This document shows positions 33,737-42,983 of a stretch of 64,000 bases of DNA, in pieces. Position 1 is the stretch's first letter, and each line of letters begins with the position of its first letter. A program made the position numbers and the translations under genes. Source of the stretch: Bacillota bacterium (GTDB taxonomy: Bacteria; Bacillota; Clostridia; Acetivibrionales; Acetivibrionaceae); assembly GCA_023421115.1 (NCBI GenBank), contig JAEZUI010000193.1:1-64000 (forward strand). Direction: 5' to 3'. The notes beneath the pieces are model-generated. The model worked only from the letters and a program-made list of their open reading frames with translations, ran no database searches and was not told the origin of the DNA.

Positions 33737-35362
33737 ATGTGGTATCAAAAATTTTTAAATACTTACAAAGCAGGTATTTCGCACGAGTTTATTTTATATT
33801 TTAATATAAGGGATGTAGTTGACAATTATAGAAGTCTTGAAAGGTATATGTATGATGAATTTATAAAGCAGAGAGGATTTGGTATAGTTGCATTCTACGA
33901 TATATCAAAAGGCCTTACTTTTTATGATGTATCCATGGAAAAGGAGTTCCATAAGATTACCTCGAATAAGGCGGTTAACCTCTTAAATTCATTGCCTTCA
34001 AAGATATTTCCTTATATAGATATTGCACTAAAAGGCACTAAAATGGTATTGTTTATAGATCATGTAGATAAGATAATTCCACCAGGGGATTTAGGAAGCT
34101 TGTCTATGGAAGAAAAGCTTGACTTAATTTGGCTATGTGAATGGTCAAATGATGCTAAGATATCTTCTGTAGGAAGCAGTATATTTATGTTGGCAAATAC
34201 TTTGGCAGAGGTAAATTCTGAAATATTAAGATCCTCTTACAGAGTTGAACCTATACTTATTGAGCTTCCTGATGAAGAGGAGCGTAAAAATTATATTAAA
34301 TATCTTGTAGAAGAAAAAAACATTAAGATGGATCTAACTATAGATGAGTTTTCCAAACTTTCCTCAGGACTAAGTAAAAAAGCAATTAAGGATATAAAAC
34401 TAAAATCAGAATCCGAAAATGTTGCTATCAGCTTTGATTTTATAAAAGAGAAAAAACATTCCGTACTAAAAAAAGAGTATGGGGATGTTTTGGAATTCAT
34501 TTATCCTGTAATTAGTTTTGATGATGTAGGTGGAATGGAAAAAGCCAAGAATTACCTTATGAAAAACATAGTTAAGCCAATAAAAGATGGTGACTTGAGA
34601 AGGGTGCCAATGGGAATACTTTTGTGTGGGCCATCGGGAACAGGTAAAACTCTTTTAGTTAATGCTTTGACAAAATCGAGCGGTTTTAACTGTGTTAAGA
34701 TTGATATGTCAAGAATTTTAGGACAGTATGTTGGAGAGAGTGAGAAGAATTTTAAGAAATGTCTTTTAGGTGCACAATCGCAAGAGCCGGTTATAGTATT
34801 TGTTGATGAAATAGATACAGCATTTAGAAGAGGAGATGGAAATGATAGCGGAGTCAGCAGGAATATATTTAGTGAATTTTTACAGTTTACCAGTAATACA
34901 AATAATAGAGGGAAAATAATATTCATTGCTGCCACAAATAGGCCTGATCTCTTAGATCCTGCTTTAAAGAGAGCAGGAAGATTTGATAAAAAAATTCCTA
35001 TATTGCTGCCTGAAGAGGGGGAAAGGGCACAGATTTTTAAGATTATGATTAAGAAATTCGGTTTTGAGACGGATATTGAAGACTTTCTTCCTTTTGCGCA
35101 GCAAACAGAGAACTACACAGGAGCTGAAATAGAGACTGTTGTGAGAAAAGCTTATGAACTTGCTAATGAAGACGATGTTGAAGGTACGGTGCTTACAGCT
35201 GTGGTTCTTAATGAGGCTATTATGAGGTGCAGACCAAGTACACAGCAGGTTGAATACATGACAATGCTTGCTGTTGAGGAGTGTGATGATAAAGATTTAT
35301 TACCAGAAAAGTATAAAAAGCTTTTAGATGAAAGAAGCAATGCTGAGGTTTGTACAGATTAG
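33737..35362 (+). CDS. AAA+ ATPase with degenerate first AAA domain
   Basis: About 541 residues. The C-terminal half is a classic AAA module of the Vps4/FtsH/p97 clade: DVGGMEKAK, Walker A GPSGTGKT near residues 298-305, Walker B IVFVDEID, sensor AATNRPDLLDPALKRAGRFDKK with the arginine finger, and a small helical domain (NYTGAEIETVVRKAYELA). The first 250 residues keep the ghost of another AAA domain: VLFIDHVDKI resembles Walker B and FMLANTLAEV a sensor, but there is no Walker A. GGGAG precedes ATG 33737; a TTG at 33671 lies inside a repeat. PspA and a membrane coiled-coil gene follow on the same strand, which suggests work on envelope assemblies; that is inference. Confidence 0.85.
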   Translation: MWYQKFLNTYKAGISHEFILYFNIRDVVDNYRSLERYMYDEFIKQRGFGIVAFYDISKGLTFYDVSMEKEFHKITSNKAVNLLNSLPSKIFPYIDIALKGTKMVLFIDHVDKIIPPGDLGSLSMEEKLDLIWLCEWSNDAKISSVGSSIFMLANTLAEVNSEILRSSYRVEPILIELPDEEERKNYIKYLVEEKNIKMDLTIDEFSKLSSGLSKKAIKDIKLKSESENVAISFDFIKEKKHSVLKKEYGDVLEFIYPVISFDDVGGMEKAKNYLMKNIVKPIKDGDLRRVPMGILLCGPSGTGKTLLVNALTKSSGFNCVKIDMSRILGQYVGESEKNFKKCLLGAQSQEPVIVFVDEIDTAFRRGDGNDSGVSRNIFSEFLQFTSNTNNRGKIIFIAATNRPDLLDPALKRAGRFDKKIPILLPEEGERAQIFKIMIKKFGFETDIEDFLPFAQQTENYTGAEIETVVRKAYELANEDDVEGTVLTAVVLNEAIMRCRPSTQQVEYMTMLAVEECDDKDLLPEKYKKLLDERSNAEVCTD

Positions 35363-35404
35363 AAATAATTTTATGTTGGTAAGATCCGGAAATTAGTTTT
35401 GTTA

Positions 35405-35564
35405 AGGCCATTTCAAAAAATAACCTATACAACATTTAGGTCACATGGCCCTTCACGGAAGCTTAAAAGCTTCCAAACAGGAGAACATTATTTTGCTTTG
35501 CAAAAAATGAAAATCAAATTTTTTGAAATGGCAATTGACCAGTTATTTTTTTGGAATCACCTAA
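35405..35564. repeat. Family A repeat, full copy k
   Basis: It runs from aggccatttcaaaaaataacc through GGAAGCTTaaAAGCTTCC and TTTTGCtttGCAAAA to ttgaccagttattttt and tggaatcacctaa. It separates the AAA+ gene from pspA. Confidence 0.8.
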
Positions 35565-35644
35565 TTTTTTTATTTTCATAGTTTACAATGTTGTTTATTT
35601 ATTATAAATTAGTACTATGCCATATATTATAGGAGGTAATTTGA

Positions 35645-36424
35645 ATGGGCTTTTTTAGTAGATTAGGTAGTTTGATTAGAGGTTTTTTCGGTCAGTTTGT
35701 TGGAGGATTGGAAGAAAACAATCCTGAACTACTTTTTGAAGATATAAAGAATCAAATCGGAAAGGCTAGAAAAGAAGCAGAACAGCAGATAATAGAGATT
35801 CAGACAAATGCAGAACTGATAAAAATTGAAATGAAAAATTCCGAGAAAAACTTAAATGCAATAAAGTCAAGAATAGACTCTGCACAAAAGATGGGCGATA
35901 AGGAGGTCCTAGTTGAACTTCTTATACAAGAAGAAGAATATCAGACAGTGTATGATACCCATAAAGCTACTTATGACAATGCAATGAAAGAGGTAGATAC
36001 AATTAGGGAGAATTACAAGATTTTTGAGTCTGAGATGAATACGAAGCTAAACGAATTAAAGACTTTGAAGAGCCAGCAAAAAATGGCGGCACTCAAAGAG
36101 AATATAAATTCTGTCAATGCCAAATATACATCTAAGAGCAATAAAGTTGGAAATATAAATGAGGACATGGACAGAGCAAGAGAAATTGTTAACAAAAAGG
36201 TGGCAAAAGCTAATGCTATTGAGTCGCTTAACAATGACAATATGGACATTAAACTTAAAAAACTTGACATGAACTCTGCACGTGACAGAGCACGTGCAAG
36301 AGCTGAAGCGCTGCTTGGAGGCGGACAGGGTTTTGAAGTTAAGGAAAAGGTTGAAACTCCGCCTGTTTCGAATGAAGAAACAGTAGAACAAAAAGAAAGA
36401 AATGAAAATAAGTTGAGTGAATAA
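35645..36424 (+). CDS. PspA/IM30 family membrane-stress protein
   Basis: 259 residues, almost entirely helical. The start MGFFSRLGSLIRGFFGQFV is an amphipathic helix as in PspA/Vipp1, followed by NPELLFEDIKNQIGKARKEAEQQI and long coiled coils to about residue 225. The low-complexity acidic tail (VSNEETVEQKERNENKLSE) is extra. PspA/IM30 proteins form rods and rings on damaged inner membrane and share the ESCRT-III fold. No PspB/C/F is visible. AGGAGG precedes the ATG. The AAA+ ATPase upstream (282 bases away, over a repeat) and the membrane protein downstream (111 bases) are likely partners by position. Confidence 0.87.
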   Translation: MGFFSRLGSLIRGFFGQFVGGLEENNPELLFEDIKNQIGKARKEAEQQIIEIQTNAELIKIEMKNSEKNLNAIKSRIDSAQKMGDKEVLVELLIQEEEYQTVYDTHKATYDNAMKEVDTIRENYKIFESEMNTKLNELKTLKSQQKMAALKENINSVNAKYTSKSNKVGNINEDMDRAREIVNKKVAKANAIESLNNDNMDIKLKKLDMNSARDRARARAEALLGGGQGFEVKEKVETPPVSNEETVEQKERNENKLSE

Positions 36425-36535
36425 ATTTCTTTTGTGTGTTCAATATATTTAAAAGAGGTAAGTTACGCAAATTAGGTGGACACATCTCTAATTAATGAGG
36501 TGTGTCCGTGTAATAATATGATAAAAGGAGATAAC

Positions 36536-37324
36536 ATGAAATTTAAGCTTTTGATAAGTTCATTAACAAGTTATAGAAATATTGGGATACTTGTAATACT
36601 TATGGGTCTTTCCTTTTATTTGAGTCAAAATAATGTAGATGTGGGCTATATTACTTTTTTAGCATCTTTTGCAGCTTATGTGGGCTTTTCCTTACAGAGT
36701 TTTACAAGTAAAAAGTTTCAGGATAATTTTATTCACAAAGCCAAGGAACAACATATAAAAAGTCTTAATGAAATGTGTATAAAATTAGCCGACGAGGCAA
36801 AAAGGCATACCAATGCAGCTTATTATAAAAAACTGTGCTCAATTATGGAAGACAAAAGTGAAATAATAAGAGCTTATTCAAAAGATGCTCCTAACTATCT
36901 AAAGGAAAGAATTACTGAACAGACTTTAAACCTAGTTATAACATATATTAAGCTTTTAAAAAATTTTTGTAAAAGAAGCAGAGAGCTTAATCTAACAGAT
37001 GTGAGCCCTATAATGGACAGAATAGGTCAAAATACAAGGAAGCTCAATTTTATAAACGATCAAAAAGTATATGAAGACCTTAAGAAAACTATAGAAATGG
37101 ATGAGAAAATATTATCAAGAATTAAAGAAGAAAAGCATGATCTAGAGAGAATAGACACAAAGCTAGATTATATCAAGAGCACAGTAAGCATGTTTAAGCA
37201 TCAGGTTGGACTTAGTATGGAGTCTCAGGAAATGCTTGAAAAGATTGAAAGTGTTGTTAATGAAGCCACAGCTCTTGAAAATGTTTTAGACGAAAGACAA
37301 AAAAGAAGAACTAATGCGCATTAA
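36536..37324 (+). CDS. Membrane-anchored coiled-coil protein
   Basis: About 262 residues, not recognised as a named family. Two hydrophobic helices lie at residues 15-32 (IGILVILMGLSFYLS) and 38-58 (ITFLASFAAYVGFSL), then about 200 residues of charged helix, with long coiled-coil stretches (DLKKTIEMDEKILSRIKEEKHDLERIDTKL and near 230-255). The soluble part should face the cytoplasm. The start ATG 36536 follows AAAGGAG; an upstream frame extension to 36476 lacks a site. It follows pspA and may anchor PspA assemblies or the AAA+ protein to the membrane; only position supports this. Confidence 0.7.
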   Translation: MKFKLLISSLTSYRNIGILVILMGLSFYLSQNNVDVGYITFLASFAAYVGFSLQSFTSKKFQDNFIHKAKEQHIKSLNEMCIKLADEAKRHTNAAYYKKLCSIMEDKSEIIRAYSKDAPNYLKERITEQTLNLVITYIKLLKNFCKRSRELNLTDVSPIMDRIGQNTRKLNFINDQKVYEDLKKTIEMDEKILSRIKEEKHDLERIDTKLDYIKSTVSMFKHQVGLSMESQEMLEKIESVVNEATALENVLDERQKRRTNAH

Positions 37325-37466
37325 TGGTAGCGTGTTATATATTTTTTGACGTTTAGATTTTTAAAACAGACCTTTATTTAAAATGGATTTTATCCGATAA
37401 ATTCACTATGTAGACTTTTATATTCAAAATGAACGAAGGAAAAATTTTGTGAAATGAGGATTATAT

Positions 37467-39059
37467 ATGATAAATGATGAAATTATATATTCATCGGAAT
37501 TTATAAAAATAATCCGAAGGGAAGCTGATTTCTATATAGAATCATATAAGATCGGTATGTCTGTTATCCAATTTAACGATTTTATAAGCAAGTATCCTAA
37601 TATTAAGATAATCAGTTTTATTGTTATTAAGAATGCAATTCTATTTGCACCCAAACCTTTGGAAAAGTTTGGAGAATTAAAGGAAAGAATAACTATAGAA
37701 ATATCAAGTGATGAGTTAAAAGCCTACGTAAAGCTTACTGTACCTGATAATGAGCTTGTAGGAGATGCAAAGCTAAAACTTGTTAAAGAAATTATGAATA
37801 AGCTTAAAGAAAAAGGTATAATCTTTGGAGTTAAGTCTGATGTATTAATTAGTAATCTGTGCAATAATAAACAAATTTTAGTGGCAGAGGGGATGGCTCC
37901 TGAAAACGGAGTGGACTCAGTAATAAAGATGTATGAAATAAAAGAAGTAAAACCTGAAATAAAAGAGGATGGAAAAGTAGATCACTATGAATTAAGCTTG
38001 ATAAACAGGGTGCAGACCGGTGATTGGTTGGGAGAAAGAAAAGATCCTACTTTAGGTATACCCGGAAGAACAATTAAGGGAATGGTTATTCGGTCTACTC
38101 CCGGTAAAATATATCCACTTGAATATGACAAAGGCTCTGTTGGAGAAGAGTATAAAAATGGAGTCACTACCCTTTATGCTTTAAGGAATGGGGCTGTTCA
38201 ATATGATGGAGATAAAATAAGTGTGTCCAACCATTTGCAGATAGATGGTGATGTGGATTTTAAGGTGGGAAATATTAATTTTGACGGTTATCTTACTGTG
38301 AAGGGAACTATTGAAGATAATTTCACCGTTGAAGCAACGAAGGATATAGAAATATTAGGTGAGTATGGCATAGGAAGTGTAAGAGAGGTAAAAAGCACTC
38401 AGGGAAGTATAAACATTAAAGGTGGAATAGCTGGAAAAAATAAAGCGGTTATTAAATCTAACAGGGACATTTACACAAAATTCGTATCCGATGCAACTAT
38501 TATTTGCGATGGAAGCGTTCATATAGGTTTTTATTGTATAAATAGCAACATAAAAGCAAAAGAAGTTATTCTCGACTCACCAAAAAGTCAGATAATTGGT
38601 GGGAATATTCAAGCAGAAATAAAGGTTGTAGCTTCAATTATAGGGGCTGCAAATGAAAACAAAACAGTAATCTCAGTTAAGGGATTTAACAGGGATGAAC
38701 TTAAGGAGAAGCTTGAAATTTTGATAAGTGAAATTGAAGCTTTGAAAAACGAGATGATAAAGATTAAACAAGAAATAACTATTTTCAGCAGTAAAACAAA
38801 TCTTGTTGATGAGCAAAGAGATAGATATAAATTGGTGCAATCCAAATTTTTTAGTATAAAAGATAAGATAAAAGAACTAGAAAGTGACAGAAAGCTGATT
38901 GTAAGCGCACTTCGAACCAAAGGTGAAGGCGAGATAACAATAACAAAAAAAGCATATCCTGGTGTAATGCTAGAAATTAAAAATGTTACAAAAAAGATTG
39001 ACAGTGAAATAAATAATACCTGTTTTTATTTAAAGGATGGAGAAATTAAGCAGATCTAA
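37467..39059 (+). CDS. FapA/DUF342 family protein
   Basis: 530 residues. The central part has the repeating beta-helix pattern of DUF342 (SVSNHLQIDGDVDFKVGNINFDGYLTVKGTIEDNFTVEATKDIEILG..., ISGNRDIYTKF-type turns), which forms polymer-like right-handed helices. The conserved TGDWLGERKDPTLGIPGRTIKG lies near residues 188-209. A coiled coil at about 415-490 (LKEKLEILISEIEALKNEMIKIKQE) follows, then a beta end. FapA proteins are implicated in cell-surface and kinase-linked functions but have no settled enzymatic role. It lies between the PspA group and the SbcD-like gene, all on one strand. Confidence 0.85.
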   Translation: MINDEIIYSSEFIKIIRREADFYIESYKIGMSVIQFNDFISKYPNIKIISFIVIKNAILFAPKPLEKFGELKERITIEISSDELKAYVKLTVPDNELVGDAKLKLVKEIMNKLKEKGIIFGVKSDVLISNLCNNKQILVAEGMAPENGVDSVIKMYEIKEVKPEIKEDGKVDHYELSLINRVQTGDWLGERKDPTLGIPGRTIKGMVIRSTPGKIYPLEYDKGSVGEEYKNGVTTLYALRNGAVQYDGDKISVSNHLQIDGDVDFKVGNINFDGYLTVKGTIEDNFTVEATKDIEILGEYGIGSVREVKSTQGSINIKGGIAGKNKAVIKSNRDIYTKFVSDATIICDGSVHIGFYCINSNIKAKEVILDSPKSQIIGGNIQAEIKVVASIIGAANENKTVISVKGFNRDELKEKLEILISEIEALKNEMIKIKQEITIFSSKTNLVDEQRDRYKLVQSKFFSIKDKIKELESDRKLIVSALRTKGEGEITITKKAYPGVMLEIKNVTKKIDSEINNTCFYLKDGEIKQI

Positions 39060-39102
39060 CTAGCTATGGACAGCGGACCTTACGACAGAGGAATGATTTG
39101 AT

Positions 39103-40236
39103 ATGAAAAAGGTAAAGTTTATACATTTTTCGGATTTACATTTAGATAATCCATTTAGCTCAATAGGATCTGATAATGATATAGTTGACCGAAGGAGGCA
39201 AGATCTTTTAGAGGTATTTGACATTATCATTGATATAACAAAAAGAGAAAAGGCAGACTTGCTTTTGATAAGCGGAGACTTATACGAACACTTCTATGTA
39301 AAAAAATCTACAATAAAACATATTAATAATAAGTTTATGGAAATAGCGGATACGAAAATTTTTATTGTACCCGGGAATCATGACCCATATTTAAATAACT
39401 CATATTACAAAAACTTTCAATGGAACAGCAATGTCTTTGTTTTGTCAGAAGAAAGGCCTAAAATAGAAATTAAAGAATTAAATACATGTCTGTATGGATT
39501 AGGGTTTGAGGGATTTTATAAAGAGAGTTTTATAAGTGATGAAATTAAAACGGTTAATAATGAAATGATAAATATTCTTTTATTACATGGGACTGTTGAT
39601 ATGAATTTTACAAAGAAGGCATACAATCTGTTTACGAGCGAAGAGCTTTCAGACCTTAATATGGATTATATTGCACTTGGGCACTTTCATAACAGAAAAG
39701 ACAATATAGGGCAAAAAGGAATAATTTATAATGCGGGAAGTCCCGAACCTCTAGGTTTCGACGAAGAAGGTGAACATGGTGTTTTTATAGGTACAATCTC
39801 TAAGGAGTTATTGGATATAAAGCACATAAACGTAAGCCGTAGGCATTATAGGTCTGTTGGTGTTAATATTGATGATATAAAAAGCAATGAGAACGCGGTA
39901 GATAAAATTCGATTTTTATTAGGTGATTTACCTCCTCAAAATACTCTGCTAGCTGTTACTTTAAAAGGTTGTACAAAGGGAGAATTTAATCTACATAGTG
40001 TAAAAATTAAGGAATTGTTGGAAGAAAGTTTATTTTATGTTAGTGTGGAAGATAGAACTGTTCCCGCTTATGACTATGAAGAATTAAAAAATGAACCGGG
40101 ATTAAAGGGATTATATGTACGAAAGCTTATGGAAATGGTGGATAAAGCTAAGAGTGAAAAGGAAAAATATCTGTTGATGAAATCCCTTTATTACGGAGTG
40201 GAGGCCCTTGAGAAAGGGAGAATAGAAGAGTTGTAA
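39103..40236 (+). CDS. SbcD/YhaO-like metallophosphoesterase (DNA exonuclease)
   Basis: 377 residues. The calcineurin-like phosphoesterase motifs are intact: FSDLHLD (residues 6-12), SGDLYEH near 59-65, PGNHDPY near 92-98, LHGT and GHFHNR near 190-195. Such enzymes use two Mn2+ ions to cut DNA and pair with an SbcC/Rad50 or YhaN-type ATPase, which is the next gene 54 bases on. The C-terminal region (250-377) matches the capping domain of YhaO. GAGGAATG lies before the ATG. Confidence 0.9.
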   Translation: MKKVKFIHFSDLHLDNPFSSIGSDNDIVDRRRQDLLEVFDIIIDITKREKADLLLISGDLYEHFYVKKSTIKHINNKFMEIADTKIFIVPGNHDPYLNNSYYKNFQWNSNVFVLSEERPKIEIKELNTCLYGLGFEGFYKESFISDEIKTVNNEMINILLLHGTVDMNFTKKAYNLFTSEELSDLNMDYIALGHFHNRKDNIGQKGIIYNAGSPEPLGFDEEGEHGVFIGTISKELLDIKHINVSRRHYRSVGVNIDDIKSNENAVDKIRFLLGDLPPQNTLLAVTLKGCTKGEFNLHSVKIKELLEESLFYVSVEDRTVPAYDYEELKNEPGLKGLYVRKLMEMVDKAKSEKEKYLLMKSLYYGVEALEKGRIEEL

Positions 40237-40290
40237 AAGTTTGCTAAATAAACGAATTTTTTGATAAGAATCACCTAAAAGGGACTAGAT

Positions 40291-42918
40291 ATGAGAATAG
40301 AAAAAATATACATTAAGGGATTTGGCAAAATTAATAACCTTGAAATTGAGTTTGGAAGAGGCTTTAATATTGTTTTTGGAGCAAACGAATCCGGTAAGTC
40401 TACAATACAAGCTTTTATTAAAGCTATGCTATATTCCTTGAAGGGTGGAAGGAATCTAAAGGGAGAAATATATGCTCCTCTTAAGAAGTATAGGCCTTGG
40501 ATTGGAAGGGAATATAAAGGTAGTTTGAGATATATCTTAGATAATGGACAAGCTTTTAAAGTCGAGAGAAATTTTGAGAAGGGCGAAACTAGGGTATATG
40601 ATTTTTTATATAAAGATATAACAAAGACCTTTGATCAAAGTAAAGACAAAGGTCCTCTCTTTGCTATAAGACATATTGGTCTTACGGAAGCTTGTTTTGA
40701 AAAAACCTTATACATAGGACAGATGGCAACTAAAATAGATACTTGTGACAGCAAAGAGATATTAGATCGTCTTTCGAATATATACGAAACGGGCTTTGAA
40801 GATGTTTCATTTACGGACGCTTGTGAGGCTATAAAAGAAGCGATGAAAAGAAATGTGGGTACGGACAAAACCTCTACACGTCCTCTCGATATAATAAACT
40901 CTAGATTGGATAAATTAGACACTAAAAGAAAGAGCTTGCTTGAGGTAAAAGGATCTTTGTTTTCTGTGGAAGATGAGATAACTGTTCTCAACAATGAAAT
41001 AAACAAGCTTGAAGAAGGAAAAACTGCTATGCAGTTTGCAAAGAATATTGTAAAGTTAAGAGAAGAGCTTGAGTCATATAAAAGAAAGAAAAAAGACTTA
41101 AACGATATTATTTTTGAACTTTATGACTTAAGTAAAGTCTGTGACGATTTAAATAAAAGCATAAGTAAATATGGAAAAATAAAAGAGCAGTTTGGAAGCT
41201 TTTCTAAATTTGGATTTAGTGAAGCGGATGAATTATATATTAATTATACAAAGTATGAAAACCTAAATGATGAGAATACAAGGATTTTAGCGGAGATTGA
41301 AAAGGTAAAAAAATACGTTGCTGAAACGGAAGTTTTTTTAGAAAGTTTTAGAGCTTTAGATGTTTATAGGGATATAAATTTGGTAGATTCAGAACCTAGC
41401 ACTGAATTTAATTTAGAAAGTTTTAAAAATTCTGAAATTCAAGTAAAAATTAGCACGTTTAGGTCTAAAAATACGGCTATAATTTCTATTATGGCAGCTA
41501 TTTGCATATCTTTACCAGTTTTGTTTTATTATTTTTTTTCAAATAAAAACCTTATTTGCCTTATAGGAGCGCTTGCACTTGTTGTTATATTTTTTATAAC
41601 GGCTGTTGTTAGGTCAATTAATAATAAGGAGTTAATTTCTCTTAAAGAAAGAAAGGATGAATCGGACAGAAAGGTAAAAGTATTGCTTGCTAAAGTGGAA
41701 AATCAAAAGTCAATACAGTCAGAAATATTTAAAGTGCTTGATGTTGACAATATTGACGAATTTTTAAAAAAGAAAGTTTTGTATGACAGTAAAGTTTATG
41801 AGCTAAACAGCCAAAAGGAAAGGATCGTTGAGTTAGAAGCAGAGTTTGAGAAGAATTTCTGTGTGATTAAAGAAATATCAAAATCTATGAAAGAAAAACT
41901 TATTGCAGCTGCAATAATTAACTCAATTGAGGAGGAAGTCAAAAAAGAGCAAATTGAAGAATTCCGTAGTGCCATAAATAAGTTTAAAGAAACAGTACCA
42001 TATTTAAGTAACATAGAGGATAAACTTAATTATACATATAAACAAATTGAAAACCTCTATACTAGGGCATATTCAATATCCGGACAAGAGATAAAGAATA
42101 AAGAGGAATTAACAGAAATTTTGTGTAATATAGAGAAAAAGATTGAAAATTTATATGAAAATTTTGACATATATGCTTATAAAATAAAGGCGGTTTATCC
42201 GGATGGTGAATTTGAAAGTATTACCTATGATAAATTAATGGAAATAATATTAGACTTAAGAATTGAAGAGACAAAAGACCAAATAGAAAAATTTACACAA
42301 AGTATTTTTGACAGGCTCAGTGAGACGCAGCTTAGGCTGAAGCAAAAGGAAATGGTGCGATCACTACTAAACGATGAAAATGATGAATTGGAAAAGCTTG
42401 AAGAGGATATCAGAGGCCTAGAAGTAAGTAAAGAAAAACTTGAGGAGATAGGATTTTCACTAAAAACTGCTCTTGAGGTCTTAGAAGAGGCAAATAACGA
42501 AATTAAAAGAGATTTTGCACCTGTTCTAAACAACAATGTATCAAAAATAGTAAGGTCTATAACGGATTGCAGATATGAAGAACTTAAAGTTGATGAAAAT
42601 TTCTTATTAAGGACGACAGATCCTTATTTAAAGGATATAGTTCCAATTTCTGTCCTTAGTGGTGGGACTGTGGATCAAATGTATTTAGCCTTAAGAATTG
42701 CTTTAGTTCAAACTATAGAGAACAAAACGGAAAAGTTACCTCTTATTATGGATGAGATACTATCACAGTATGATGATGCAAGATCTTTAGATACAATAAG
42801 GTTATTAGAAGAGATTTCAAAGGAAAGGCAAATTGTATTTTTTACGTGTAAGTCAAGGGAAATTGAAATGGCTAAATTTGTTTGCAATAACAATATAAAT
42901 ATAATAGAATTGAAATAA
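40291..42918 (+). CDS. YhaN/SbcC-like SMC-type ATPase with membrane helices
   Basis: 875 residues. Walker A FGANESGKST is at residues 32-41 and the C-terminal end has LSGGTVDQMYLALRIAL (signature) and LPLIMDEIL (Walker B). Two long coiled coils connect them, as in SbcC/RecF/Rad50 family proteins. In place of a zinc hook, residues about 392-440 hold two membrane-spanning stretches (TAIISIMAAICISLPVLFYYF and LICLIGALALVVIFFITAVV). That would tether the apex of the coil to the membrane. It works with the SbcD-like nuclease upstream. The order and spacing indicate one operon. Confidence 0.88.
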   Translation: MRIEKIYIKGFGKINNLEIEFGRGFNIVFGANESGKSTIQAFIKAMLYSLKGGRNLKGEIYAPLKKYRPWIGREYKGSLRYILDNGQAFKVERNFEKGETRVYDFLYKDITKTFDQSKDKGPLFAIRHIGLTEACFEKTLYIGQMATKIDTCDSKEILDRLSNIYETGFEDVSFTDACEAIKEAMKRNVGTDKTSTRPLDIINSRLDKLDTKRKSLLEVKGSLFSVEDEITVLNNEINKLEEGKTAMQFAKNIVKLREELESYKRKKKDLNDIIFELYDLSKVCDDLNKSISKYGKIKEQFGSFSKFGFSEADELYINYTKYENLNDENTRILAEIEKVKKYVAETEVFLESFRALDVYRDINLVDSEPSTEFNLESFKNSEIQVKISTFRSKNTAIISIMAAICISLPVLFYYFFSNKNLICLIGALALVVIFFITAVVRSINNKELISLKERKDESDRKVKVLLAKVENQKSIQSEIFKVLDVDNIDEFLKKKVLYDSKVYELNSQKERIVELEAEFEKNFCVIKEISKSMKEKLIAAAIINSIEEEVKKEQIEEFRSAINKFKETVPYLSNIEDKLNYTYKQIENLYTRAYSISGQEIKNKEELTEILCNIEKKIENLYENFDIYAYKIKAVYPDGEFESITYDKLMEIILDLRIEETKDQIEKFTQSIFDRLSETQLRLKQKEMVRSLLNDENDELEKLEEDIRGLEVSKEKLEEIGFSLKTALEVLEEANNEIKRDFAPVLNNNVSKIVRSITDCRYEELKVDENFLLRTTDPYLKDIVPISVLSGGTVDQMYLALRIALVQTIENKTEKLPLIMDEILSQYDDARSLDTIRLLEEISKERQIVFFTCKSREIEMAKFVCNNNINIIELK

Positions 42919-42983
42919 GATATGTTTAGATTTATAAGGAGCCTTTGGTTCAGCAACATTATTACGCATTAGAGGAGTTTGCC

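Noticed and set aside
23996..35564. CRISPR array
   Set aside because: The repeats are about 155 bases, irregularly spaced by whole genes and in both orientations, with no spacers or cas genes.
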